Origin: JAVBWO01 sp036677375
GTDB lineage: Bacteria; Bacillota; Dehalobacteriia; UBA4068; UBA4997
Direction: 5' to 3'
Assembly: GCA_036677375.1 (NCBI GenBank)
Contig: JAVBWO010000020.1
Coordinates: 91,522-155,521 of the forward strand
DNA length: 64,000 nt
The number at the start of each line of letters is the position of its first letter. Positions within the stretch are counted from its first letter, which is position 1. The translations under genes were made by a program, and so were the position numbers. Under the pieces are notes generated by a model. The model saw nothing but the letters and a program-made list of their open reading frames with translations, had not been told where the DNA came from and ran no database searches. This document shows positions 51,476-60,511 of this stretch, one piece after another.

Positions 51476-53555
51476 AGCTTCTTTAAAAAAAGCAAAATCG
51501 ATCTGCCTCGCGGTGACTGTTTGATAAAAGCATTGGCAAAAAGTGAAATTTTGTATCCAATTCATATAAAATCGTTTGAAGTTGTTATTGGTGGATTTCT
51601 GATGCCCTATCCATTGTCAAACAAAGGATCGGCGGTTGCTTTGTTTTCAATTGCCAATGATCTTAGCTGCGAATTTGTACATATGTACAATAGAGGGTTG
51701 GATTCTTTGAACTTGGTCACAATGACAGAGAATTGTGTAAAGAGTATAATTAAAGTCGATGGTAATTTCGGGAAGTATGGCCGAAAAAACATTAGATCAA
51801 TAGGATAAACGATAGGAATACCAGGGAGAATTAAGCATAATTGGATTGGTTTGGCTAAAACAGGTAAAAATTGGCATATTTATATGGTTTGCTTCTCATC
51901 ATACCAAATTGATGTCAAACCAGGTTAAAAAAAGAATCGCGTGGCTGGTGGCGGTTCCGTGAAAATCAGTTGTTGCGATTTTGCACCGGTGCGTTTTTGA
52001 GAAGGACAAGCGATCCAACAGATTCCTTTTTTTGACAAAGAATCATGTGTCCAATTTGGCTGATCATCTACAACGTGTTGTTTTTAATCAAAGTAAAGTG
52101 AATCATTATGCTATTTGATACAGGCCAAATGCATATAAGAACCAAAAAACCACATGGTTTTGTCAATTCACTTGTAATGTGTTAAAATGAGACCAAAATG
52201 AATCTTTACCAAAATTTTGTATACGGTATTATATGTCTTGTTGCTATGAAACAAAATAAAATGGTATGATCTTGTAAAAATAGTGCAAAAATAATAATGG
52301 TATTGTCGGGATAAACAATTTCAGATCATTCAGTCCCAAAGCAGCATGAAGTATTTTCATTAAAATGATAATTGTTCCCATGTAACAAAATTTTCAGTTT
52401 CTTTTGTTGGCGATATACATTGTCTGAAATCGCTATAAGGATATAATTAAATTAACAAATAAATCACTCAAATTTGTTTTTAACTGAATAAACAATATTT
52501 TTTGACTAAATAGTAATGTTTCGGGAATTCAGCAGGAAAGGCGTGCGATGTAACGTGATTGAGCGTACCAGATAGAAAAGCTATTTGGTATTCTTAATAT
52601 ATAGGAAGGAAATCCCCCAAAGGGGAATCCCCTCTTGCGGCAGGTGTGATTTTGAGAATTTCTTTGGCCTAAATCCTGTTTTGCGCATTGCTACGCAAGG
52701 GATGATAATAACCAAGGAGGTGACGTTGTTGTCGCCGCTCTTATGTGGGTGGTGAAAAGCTTTTGTGTTGGTATCCGGATTTTGATATGGATAAGGCAAG
52801 ATGTGACGAAACTATGGTGGCAGCTCATTGATCCGCCAATGTTTTAGGACAGCATCCGGAATCAAGAATGTAAACCGGAAACCGGGTATAGTTTTAGATT
52901 CTAGTTCAAGATCTTGTTTGCGAGGAACAAAACCTGTAAAAGAACAGAGCGATGGTGTTCTGGACAACCCCGTTGGCAGAGGTAGAAAAAACGCTATTTT
53001 TGTTGATGAAACATATTAGCCCGCAATGGTTTCACCCGCTCCAATGGCCGCGCTTTCCTACGGTCATGTGATACCAAGCAGGCGACTATGGATTTAAACA
53101 AAAGAATAACGTAGCACCTGACGATTTTCTTGCAATGCATTTCTTTGTGGCCGCGTATGTAAGTATCTGGAAAACAGCCGATATTCCCCACAAGCAGCAG
53201 GTTGAGAGTTTTGGTTAGCTTTTAATGGGGAACAGTACTTCGGCATAGGATTTTTAATGCTAATGGCATCTTTCTTGTCCCATAATTTTGATGTTACAGC
53301 AAAGTGTTTTATTTACCGCACCTTGGGACGAAGCATAATAGATTTTTGTTCTGACAACATGTTTTGTGAAAGTACCATGGGAGAAGATGCGGTATCGTCA
53401 AAACGCAACGGAACCGTAACAGGTTAATCGTTAAAGCAATATTAAGAAAATCAATTAGCTTGTCATGTTTATAATTTGTCTCTGCCATTGTGTGCGCGAC
53501 TCATTATTGATCGTGAATTTCTATTTTAATTAAAATTGAAATGGTATTGTAACTG

Positions 53556-53575
53556 ATGCAATATTGTTATTGCAT
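53556..53575. promoter_or_regulatory. Candidate operator palindrome upstream of the dipeptide ABC operon
   Basis: ATGCAATA-TTGT-TATTGCAT is a perfect 8-base inverted repeat about 98 bases before the first permease gene. It may bind the PucR regulator encoded downstream or another repressor. Confidence 0.45.
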
Positions 53576-53672
53576 ATCGTTTTAAATACGAATCAAACAG
53601 ATGTATGACTTGATGAAAGAACTTATGATTCTACGCCTCATAAGGCAACTTTGAGGGGGGTTTGACAAAAAT

Positions 53673-54686
53673 ATGCTTCGATTTATTGGAAAAAGAATAT
53701 TACAGGGCATTTTTGTTATTATTGGTGTTTCCATTTTGATTTTTACGCTTTCCCGCATTGTACCGGGAGATCCCGCTAAACTGGCTTTGGGACCCCGTGC
53801 GACGGAAGCCGCTTTGGATACCTTGCGTCATGAGATGTACCTGGATAAACCCCTGCCCCTACAATATGTTTACTGGGCAGGAGACGTTCTGCACGGCGAT
53901 TTCGGGAAGTCCTTGAGTTCGAAACGGCCGGTTTCTATGGACGTTGCGCAATTCTTCCCTGCTACCTTGGAATTAATGCTCTTTGCCGGCGTGATCATGG
54001 TGGTTGTGGCCCTGCTTCTGGGCTTGTTGGCTGCGCGGTATCGAGACGGCATTTTAGACGGCGTTATCCGTATTCTAGCTTATACGGGGATCGCATTACC
54101 GTCTTTCGTGGTGGCCGTATTACTTCTGCTTTTATTCGGCTTTGTGTGGCCGGTCTTACCTGTTTTGGGACGGCTGAGCTCCGGTATTGCGGCGCCGTCC
54201 AATATTACGGGAATGTATGTGCTTGACGGATTGCTTACCGGCAACTTCAAAGCGGCGGGAGATGCCGCCCTGCATCTGCTCTTACCGGCTTTGGCGTTGG
54301 CGATGGGTCCCATGTTCCAGGATGCGCGGGTTTTGCGGTCTTCTCTGACTGATAATATGGGCAAAGAATATATGGCAGTCTCTACCGGCTACGGCTTGCC
54401 CAAAAGGGTTCTAATGCAGAAATATCTGTTGAAGCCCTCCGCAGTTCCCGTTGTTACGGTTATGGGTCTTGACTTTGCGGCTTTGATGGGAAATGCTTTC
54501 TTGGTGGAAAAGATCTTTAACTGGCCCGGCCTGTCCCGTTATGGTATTAACTCCATGTTAACAAAAGACTTAAATGCGATTTCGGCGGTTATCATTATCA
54601 TTGGGTTGATCTTCCTGATTGTCAACTTGATTGTTGACCTGATTATGGCAGCCCTTGACCCCCGGATTCGGTTAGGAGGTAAATAG
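53673..54686 (+). CDS. Dipeptide/oligopeptide-type ABC transporter permease (DppB/OppB)
   Basis: The 337-residue permease has six predicted helices, the family N-terminus (FIGKRILQGIFVIIGVSIL), and the conserved IVPGDPAKLALG segment and C-terminal DPRIRLGGK. It forms a channel with the DppC-like product of the next gene, 2 bases downstream. The GAGGGGGG ribosome site is strong. This family carries peptides, nickel or other small polar solutes; the operon context here points to a nitrogen compound. It starts an operon of four transporter genes. Confidence 0.92.
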   Translation: MLRFIGKRILQGIFVIIGVSILIFTLSRIVPGDPAKLALGPRATEAALDTLRHEMYLDKPLPLQYVYWAGDVLHGDFGKSLSSKRPVSMDVAQFFPATLELMLFAGVIMVVVALLLGLLAARYRDGILDGVIRILAYTGIALPSFVVAVLLLLLFGFVWPVLPVLGRLSSGIAAPSNITGMYVLDGLLTGNFKAAGDAALHLLLPALALAMGPMFQDARVLRSSLTDNMGKEYMAVSTGYGLPKRVLMQKYLLKPSAVPVVTVMGLDFAALMGNAFLVEKIFNWPGLSRYGINSMLTKDLNAISAVIIIIGLIFLIVNLIVDLIMAALDPRIRLGGK

Positions 54687-54688
54687 CC

Positions 54689-55594
54689 ATGACAAATGCC
54701 ACTGCGACAGCAGCTAAGAAAAAAGGATTGCTCTCTCCGTCTACAAGAGAGAATATAAAAATTTATTGGTACAAATTTTCCAGAAACAAGCTTTCCTTGT
54801 TGGGTCTTGGAATTGTTTTAGCTTCTATCCTGCTTGCTATTTTAGCCCAAGTCATCACGCCTTTCCCCAGCCATGTCAAAGAATATGTGGATTATGCCAA
54901 TGCTAGTTTGGCGCCTAATTCCACCTATTGGTTCGGTACCGACGTATTTGGCCGGGACATCTTTACCCGGGTAATCTTTTCATTCCGCGGCGCTTTGAAG
55001 ATGGGTATCATTGTATTGGCCATTTCGGTTCCGGTAGGGGTTTTCACCGGACTTTTAGCCGGTTATTATAATGGCACCTGGGTAGAAACTTTGGTTATGC
55101 GCATCACCGATATTTTCCTGGCGATTCCTCCCTTGATCTTGGCTTTGTCCATTGCATCCATTTTGGAGCCCAATATGACAAACTCCATGATCGCGGTAAC
55201 CGTCATGTGGTGGCCATGGTACACCCGGTTGGTGTATGGGATGGCAACTTCGTACAGCAAGGAATATTTTGTGAAAGAAGCCGAATTGATCGGCGCTTCC
55301 AAAATGCATATTTTGTTCCGTGAGATCCTGCCCAACTGCTTGTCTCCTGTTATGACCAAGATGGCATTGGATGTAGGCTGGGTTATCTTGATGGGCGCAT
55401 CCTTGAGCTTCGTCGGTCTGGGCGAACAGCCTCCGACACCTGCTTTTGGCCAAATGATTTCCGACGGTTCCAAATATATGCCTGATATGTGGTGGATGAC
55501 CATTTTCCCGTCTTTGGGTGTTGCCTTCATTATTCTTGGCTTCAACTTCCTGGGCGATGGCATCCGGGATATGTTTGACAGAGGGAGGCAATAA
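54689..55594 (+). CDS. Dipeptide/oligopeptide-type ABC transporter permease (DppC/OppC)
   Basis: The 301-residue permease has the family N-terminal cytoplasmic segment (ENIKIYWYKFSRNKLSLLGL), the YWFGTDVFGRDIFTRVI motif and the EAELIGASKMHILFREILPN loop that contacts the ATPases. Its length and motifs are complete. It is separated from the DppB-like gene by two bases and from the first ATPase gene by two bases, so translation is tightly coupled. Confidence 0.93.
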   Translation: MTNATATAAKKKGLLSPSTRENIKIYWYKFSRNKLSLLGLGIVLASILLAILAQVITPFPSHVKEYVDYANASLAPNSTYWFGTDVFGRDIFTRVIFSFRGALKMGIIVLAISVPVGVFTGLLAGYYNGTWVETLVMRITDIFLAIPPLILALSIASILEPNMTNSMIAVTVMWWPWYTRLVYGMATSYSKEYFVKEAELIGASKMHILFREILPNCLSPVMTKMALDVGWVILMGASLSFVGLGEQPPTPAFGQMISDGSKYMPDMWWMTIFPSLGVAFIILGFNFLGDGIRDMFDRGRQ

Positions 55595-55596
55595 CG

Positions 55597-56580
55597 ATGG
55601 CGGAAGACAGAATTTTAGATATCAAAAACCTCTCTGTATGGTATAACACTTACCGTGGCTATGCGAAGGTTGTTGACGGGATTAATTTCCATGTCAACAG
55701 AGGGGAAAAAGTAGGTTTGGTAGGGGAGTCCGGTTGCGGCAAAACCACTACCATGAAAACCGTTTTGCAGGTTTTGGATCCTTCCAGCATTCACATTCCC
55801 GAAGGCGGCCAGATCCTCTTTAACGGCAATGATATTTTGACCATGCACTACCACGAGCTGCAAGAAGTAAGAAGAAAGAATGTTTCCATGATCTCCCAGG
55901 CGCCGACGGCAGCCTTGAACCCGGTTTTCACCGTAGGACAGCAATTGGCCGATATCATCAAATATTCCGGTCAGTATGAAGGCAAAAACAAAAAGGAACT
56001 TTTAGAAGTTGCCAAGCAAGCAATATCCAATGTGATGATCTCTGACCCGGAGCGTATCCTGAACACCTATCCCCACCAACTATCCGGTGGTATGCGCCAA
56101 CGTATTTGTATTGCCATGTCCTTGGTAACACCCCGTGATCTTTTGATCGCCGACGAGCCGGGTACGGCCTTGGACGTTACCATTCAAGACCAGATTCACC
56201 GTTTGCTGCGGAGTTTGGTAGAAGAACAGAAACGCTCTCTTGTTATGATCACCCACTCCCTGGGTGTCGCGAGAGAGTTGGTTGACCGGATTTATGTGAT
56301 GTATGCAGGTCATATCGTGGAAAACTGCTACACCAAAGACTTGTTCACCAATCCCTGTCACCCTTACACCGTAGGCTTGATGGCTTGCGTACCGCGTCTT
56401 TCCGGCGGCGGTTTGTCCGCCGGTATTTACGGCTATATTCCCGATTATATCAACCCCACGCCGGGCTGCCGTTTCTGCCCTCGTTGTCCGGACGCTATGG
56501 AGATTTGTAAAAAGGAAAAACCGCCGATGTTTGAGGTTTCTCCCGGGCACACCGTTGCTTGCTTCAAATACGTCCAATAG
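55597..56580 (+). CDS. Dipeptide/oligopeptide-type ABC transporter ATPase (DppD/OppD)
   Basis: This 327-residue ATPase has Walker A GESGCGKTT, signature LSGGMRQR and Walker B LLIADEPGTALD. The usual PTTALD is PGTALD here. A C-terminal solute-binding-domain-associated tail with cysteines (GCRFCPRCPDAMEIC) resembles the FeS-like region of OppD/DppD. It powers the transporter formed with the preceding permeases and partners with the DppF-like ATPase at 56650. Confidence 0.93.
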   Translation: MAEDRILDIKNLSVWYNTYRGYAKVVDGINFHVNRGEKVGLVGESGCGKTTTMKTVLQVLDPSSIHIPEGGQILFNGNDILTMHYHELQEVRRKNVSMISQAPTAALNPVFTVGQQLADIIKYSGQYEGKNKKELLEVAKQAISNVMISDPERILNTYPHQLSGGMRQRICIAMSLVTPRDLLIADEPGTALDVTIQDQIHRLLRSLVEEQKRSLVMITHSLGVARELVDRIYVMYAGHIVENCYTKDLFTNPCHPYTVGLMACVPRLSGGGLSAGIYGYIPDYINPTPGCRFCPRCPDAMEICKKEKPPMFEVSPGHTVACFKYVQ

Positions 56581-56649
56581 CGGATTCGTTGAAGATGTAA
56601 CAGAAAGAAAGGAGGCAGATCGGGGTTTTTTAATCTCGAATAGAGCGCT

Positions 56650-57612
56650 ATGAGTAATCCGATATTAACTTTAAAAGATCTGAAAACCTATTTCCCTGTG
56701 GATAAAGAGCGTTTTGTCCGCGCCGTTGACGGTGTCAATTTTTCCATTGAGCCCGGTGAGGTCATGGGTTTGGTAGGGGAATCTGGTTCCGGTAAAAGCA
56801 CCATCGCCTATACGGTCATGGGGATGTACAATCAAACCGCCGGAGAAATCGTATTCAACGGCAAAACCATTACTGCCAAGGATAAAGGCAGGTCAAAAGA
56901 GTTCAAAAAGAATGCCCAGATCGTTTTCCAGGATCCTGGCTCTTCATTGAATCCTTATCAGGATGTCAGGCAGATCCTCAGTTTGCCCTTAAAGGTGCAT
57001 AAGGTGGTACCTAGAAACGAAATCGAGGATAAGATTTTAGAGATTCTGGATATGGTGGAATTGCCCGCCGACTTTATGTATAAATCCCCCAACGGCATCG
57101 GCGGCGGCGAAAAACAGTTGGTTTCTATTGCCCGCGCTTTGTGCAGCAATCCTCAATTTATTATTTTGGACGAACCAACTTCTTCTTTGGACGTTTCTAT
57201 TCAGGCTAAAATCTTGAACATGCTGATGAAACTGCATAAAGAACGCCAGCTGACCTATATGTTCATTACCCACGATATGGGTGTGATGCGCAACGTCTCA
57301 ACTAAGGTCGCCATTATGTATCTGGGTAAGATCTGCGAGATCGCTCCTACCGAAACCTTCTATTCTAAGCCTTTGCATCCTTATACGCAAATGCTCCTTT
57401 CCTCTATTCCAGTTATTTCCGATGAAGAAGAAGCTTTAAAACCGAAAAAAGTTATTTCCACCGGAGAGATTCCTTCACCGGTTAATATCCCGAAAGGCTG
57501 CAGCTTCAATACCCGCTGTGCATTTAAAAAAGATATTTGTCTGCAGGAAGACCCCTGTGTGAACGAGGTGTCCCCAGGGCACTTCGTACGTTGTCACCTT
57601 TTTGGTAAGTAA
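56650..57612 (+). CDS. Dipeptide/oligopeptide-type ABC transporter ATPase (DppF/OppF) with divergent signature motif
   Basis: This 320-residue ATPase has Walker A GESGSGKST and Walker B FIILDEPTSSLD, and a C-terminal cysteine-rich tail (GCSFNTRCAFKKDIC). The ABC signature, normally LSGGQ, reads IGGGE (NGIGGGEKQLVS), an unusual change at the ATP-sandwich interface. In a heterodimeric ATPase such a substitution would make one composite site degenerate. It ends the transporter operon; no substrate-binding protein gene is adjacent. Confidence 0.92.
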   Translation: MSNPILTLKDLKTYFPVDKERFVRAVDGVNFSIEPGEVMGLVGESGSGKSTIAYTVMGMYNQTAGEIVFNGKTITAKDKGRSKEFKKNAQIVFQDPGSSLNPYQDVRQILSLPLKVHKVVPRNEIEDKILEILDMVELPADFMYKSPNGIGGGEKQLVSIARALCSNPQFIILDEPTSSLDVSIQAKILNMLMKLHKERQLTYMFITHDMGVMRNVSTKVAIMYLGKICEIAPTETFYSKPLHPYTQMLLSSIPVISDEEEALKPKKVISTGEIPSPVNIPKGCSFNTRCAFKKDICLQEDPCVNEVSPGHFVRCHLFGK

Positions 57613-57713
57613 TCGACAAATCCGTGTGACATGAATAAAAAGGTAGGCGGCACGTCTTGATTTAGAAGGCACGAACATTTTACAGTGCCATATCTGGGAG
57701 TAATGTGGCAGCT

Positions 57714-57738
57714 CTTACCGGGTCAAAAGCCCGGTAAG
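57714..57738 (+). terminator. Hairpin between the transporter genes and pucR
   Basis: CTTACCGGG-tcaaaag-CCCGGTAAG is a perfect 9-base stem without a following T-run, 29 bases before the pucR ATG. It could be a weak terminator or an mRNA-processing site. Confidence 0.45.
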
Positions 57739-57766
57739 GCGGTCACGTTCATTTTGGAGGTGCGCC

Positions 57767-59215
57767 ATGCTTAAAATTGCTGATATCATGGGTTTGCCCT
57801 CTTTAGGGCAAAGCTATATCGTCGCCGGGTATGACGGCATATTCAACATGATCAAAAAGTTGGATATTATGGAAACCCCTTATCCTGGCATAGAGGCTTT
57901 CTTAGTTCCTTATGAGTTTATGCTTACTTCCTTTTGGAGCCTGAAAAACGATAAGGAAAACAGGATCAATTTGGTGCGGGCCATGATCGAGCATAAGTGT
58001 GCCGGCATCGGCATTATGCCCGGACCAAATCTGGGGGATACCATTGACCCGGAGATTATCGAACTGGGAAACGATCACAGCTTCCCCATCATCTATATCC
58101 CGACCAGTGCCAGATGGAGCGATATTATTTCCGAATATAATATTCTCTCGCAGTCCAGTATGCGTTCTGCTTCTGATTCGCACATGGTGGATATATTAAA
58201 CGCCTTTTCCGATTTACACAGCAATCAAGACTTGGGTAAATTTAGCGCCGAGATCAGCTCATTTATCTCACTACCGATTATTTTGAGTGTGGACAGCGCC
58301 TATTCCAGCGGTGTCAAAAGCTCTACGGCGGCTTTGGTGCTGTCAAAAGCCCATGCCATTCGTCAGCAGAATTCGCATAAGATCTCAACGCCCGTTTCAC
58401 TACGTATCCGCAAAGACAGCTTAGCCATTGTTTATTACGGCAACCAATCCATTGTAGCCACTTATATAGCCAATAACGATATCAATAACCCGGCTTTGCA
58501 TCTTTTTCATGAGATAGCTCCCATTATTACCCGGGAATTGGATAAACTTTCAAGCGGTTATCCTTACCGTACGGCCATCAAGAACATGGAAGTGCCTGAA
58601 GATGTCTCCTGCTTTGCTGTGCTGATCAAAAAGACAAATATTCAGTCCCTGGCCAAAGAGCTGAACTTCAAATATCTGATTTACGAAGAGAATCCTTTTT
58701 ATAATTATGCCATTATGCTGATTCCCAATGAGTATGAGCATGAAAGCGATATCTATCAGGAATATTACAGACTGTTGGAACTGTTAAAACCGGATTTGTT
58801 TATTTTCTCTCATTCCTGTCTCTATAAAAAGGAACTCTTAAACGAAATTAAGTCCTTAAAGTTTACCATCAACTCTCTTGCTTTCTTAAATGGCGTTTTT
58901 TCTGCCGACGAGTTGCCGCTCCTTTATATTCTTTCTTATGCGCCATATGAATACAAGTCACAACTTTTCCAATCGTTGAGCATTGCCGATGACGCAAAAG
59001 ACGAAGACAGACTGTTCTTGGATACTTTGAGGCTTTACATTGTCTTGCGCAATATTGGGGATGTGGCCACGCTTTTAGGCATTCACGCCAATTCGGTAAA
59101 ATACCGGATAGCCAAATGCTTAAAGTATTTCGGCTACAAAGACACCAATGTTTTGGGAGATATCCCATCCGTAAAACTGTTGATCCTCTTGGAGATTATG
59201 GCCTTGGATGAATAG
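57767..59215 (+). CDS. PucR-family transcriptional regulator
   Basis: The 482-residue protein has an N-terminal PucR-like sensor domain (ADIMGLPSLGQSYIVAGYDGI near the start and GIGIMPGPNLGD about residue 85), a middle GGDEF-related region, and the C-terminal PucR helix-turn-helix (DVATLLGIHANSVKYRIAKC). Members regulate catabolism of purines, amino acids or related nitrogen compounds. It sits between the transporter operon and the catabolic genes on the same strand, so it probably controls both. A GGAGG site precedes the ATG by seven bases. Confidence 0.92.
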   Translation: MLKIADIMGLPSLGQSYIVAGYDGIFNMIKKLDIMETPYPGIEAFLVPYEFMLTSFWSLKNDKENRINLVRAMIEHKCAGIGIMPGPNLGDTIDPEIIELGNDHSFPIIYIPTSARWSDIISEYNILSQSSMRSASDSHMVDILNAFSDLHSNQDLGKFSAEISSFISLPIILSVDSAYSSGVKSSTAALVLSKAHAIRQQNSHKISTPVSLRIRKDSLAIVYYGNQSIVATYIANNDINNPALHLFHEIAPIITRELDKLSSGYPYRTAIKNMEVPEDVSCFAVLIKKTNIQSLAKELNFKYLIYEENPFYNYAIMLIPNEYEHESDIYQEYYRLLELLKPDLFIFSHSCLYKKELLNEIKSLKFTINSLAFLNGVFSADELPLLYILSYAPYEYKSQLFQSLSIADDAKDEDRLFLDTLRLYIVLRNIGDVATLLGIHANSVKYRIAKCLKYFGYKDTNVLGDIPSVKLLILLEIMALDE

Positions 59216-59270
59216 CCTTAAACAGCTGGCTGCCAGCTTATAAGCATAAAAAGTTTATGGAGGTGTTTTC

Positions 59271-60323
59271 ATGTACGAGTACGAATTGACCAACGCTTGC
59301 TTGAAACTTTTGCGGGACATGTTCATGCTGCAACCCGGAGAGACCGTCGCCATCAGCTGTGACACGGAAAGCAATATGCAAGTGGTGGACGCCACTGCGC
59401 AAGCTGCCGTTATCCTGGGCGGCAAGCCCTTGGTGCTCAAAAATGCCGCGCCCCGCGGCTGCGGCAAGACCGGTGATCCCGATATGCCCATTGATTCCTT
59501 GGTGGGCGCCATCAAAAATGCCGATGTGTGGATCGAGTATAATAACCAATGGATTTTTTACTCCACCACTTATGACCGAATCATTGAAGATCCTGACCAT
59601 AGACCCCGTTATATGTGCCTCGTTGGCTGTACGCCGGAATTTATGATCCGCAATGTAGGGAAGGTAGACAATAATCTGCTGCATGAATTTATCATCGCCA
59701 TTGAAGCTTATACCAAAGCTGGCAAGCATTTCCATGTTACCACGCCTGCCGGCACCGATGTGGAATTTGACAATGCGCCCAATCGGGAATATGCTACTGC
59801 CGACGGTTTTGTCCGCAAAGGGCAGATCGCCATGTTTCCCGGCCAGATCAGTTGGGCTCCTATCTTTGAAACCATCAACGGCGTTATCGTCGTGGACGGA
59901 ACCATTTCGCCTCCCTTGGGTGCCATCAGCAATCCCATCAAGTTCACCATTGAAAAAGGTTTTATCACAAAAGTAGAAGGCGAAGGCACCGATGCTGCGG
60001 AAATGGCCGCCTGGCTTAAATCCTTCAATGATCCTAATATGTATCGCTGCGCTCACATCTCTTATGGCTTCGGTCCCAATGCCAAATTGTGCGGCGATGT
60101 CGTAGAAGACGAGCGGGTTTGGGGTTCCACCGAATGGGGCTTCGGCAATGTCGGTCCTCAGTTGGTTTCGGATATTCCCGGCGGTATTCCCGCTGCCACA
60201 CACTCCGACGGTATCTGCATGAATTCCAGTATATGGCTGGACGGCGTACAAATCCTGGATAAAGGCGCCATTGTCGGACCTACGCCGGAGATCATCGCTC
60301 TCGCACGCAAGCTGGGAAAATAG
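59271..60323 (+). CDS. NicX/M29-like metalloenzyme, copy 1
   Basis: The 350-residue protein belongs to the family that includes 2,5-dihydroxypyridine 5,6-dioxygenase (NicX) and M29 (aminopeptidase T-like) proteins. His262 (CAHISYGFG), His311 and Asp313 (ATHSDGIC) match in spacing the two histidines and aspartate that bind iron in NicX. Other stretches include LQPGETVAISCDTESN and TPAGTDVEFDN. Automated annotation usually calls such proteins leucyl aminopeptidases, but activity is not settled. A near-identical copy follows at 60512. ATG 59271 has GGAGGTG upstream. Context with PucR, an M20 peptidase and a proline racemase-like gene suggests amino-acid or N-heterocycle degradation. Confidence 0.82.
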   Translation: MYEYELTNACLKLLRDMFMLQPGETVAISCDTESNMQVVDATAQAAVILGGKPLVLKNAAPRGCGKTGDPDMPIDSLVGAIKNADVWIEYNNQWIFYSTTYDRIIEDPDHRPRYMCLVGCTPEFMIRNVGKVDNNLLHEFIIAIEAYTKAGKHFHVTTPAGTDVEFDNAPNREYATADGFVRKGQIAMFPGQISWAPIFETINGVIVVDGTISPPLGAISNPIKFTIEKGFITKVEGEGTDAAEMAAWLKSFNDPNMYRCAHISYGFGPNAKLCGDVVEDERVWGSTEWGFGNVGPQLVSDIPGGIPAATHSDGICMNSSIWLDGVQILDKGAIVGPTPEIIALARKLGK

Positions 60324-60375
60324 TTTGATTTTTGCCATTGCTGTCTTAAGAGACAGTGCATTTCTCAGGGTGTTG

Positions 60376-60422
60376 CCAAAAGACCGTTTTTTACATGCAA
60401 GCCTTGACTCACGGTCTTTTGG
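60376..60422 (+). terminator. Long-loop hairpin between the NicX-like copies
   Basis: CCAAAAGACCGT and ACGGTCTTTTGG form a perfect 12-base stem with a 23-base loop. It may end or attenuate the transcript of copy 1. Confidence 0.55.
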
Positions 60423-60511
60423 TTCACTATAAATCCTCACTGCTTTAATTAAGGAAAAGGGAAAAAAGGGATAGAATAAAAAAGTTTTAAGTTTGCGGAG
60501 GTGTTTTATTA

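Larger units (their letters stand above)
51108..53672. other. Long AT-rich gap, no convincing gene
   Basis: After the two hairpins below, about 2.1 kb holds no frame with both a ribosome site and a recognisable product. A perfect AAGGAGGTGA near 52715 precedes only a nine-codon frame (52727-52756). Short hairpin-like words (CCCCCAAAGGGG) occur near 52613. The stretch 52800-53200 is less AT-rich and may be a decayed gene or an unrecognised structured RNA. Confidence 0.5.

Noticed and set aside
51440..51808. 122-codon frame downstream of the giant SLH gene
   Set aside because: Its start lies within a terminator hairpin, and no ribosome site or known domain is seen.
59238..60440. 400-codon antisense frame over the first NicX-like gene
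   Set aside because: The sense frame has a ribosome site, family motifs and a paralogue; the antisense frame has none.
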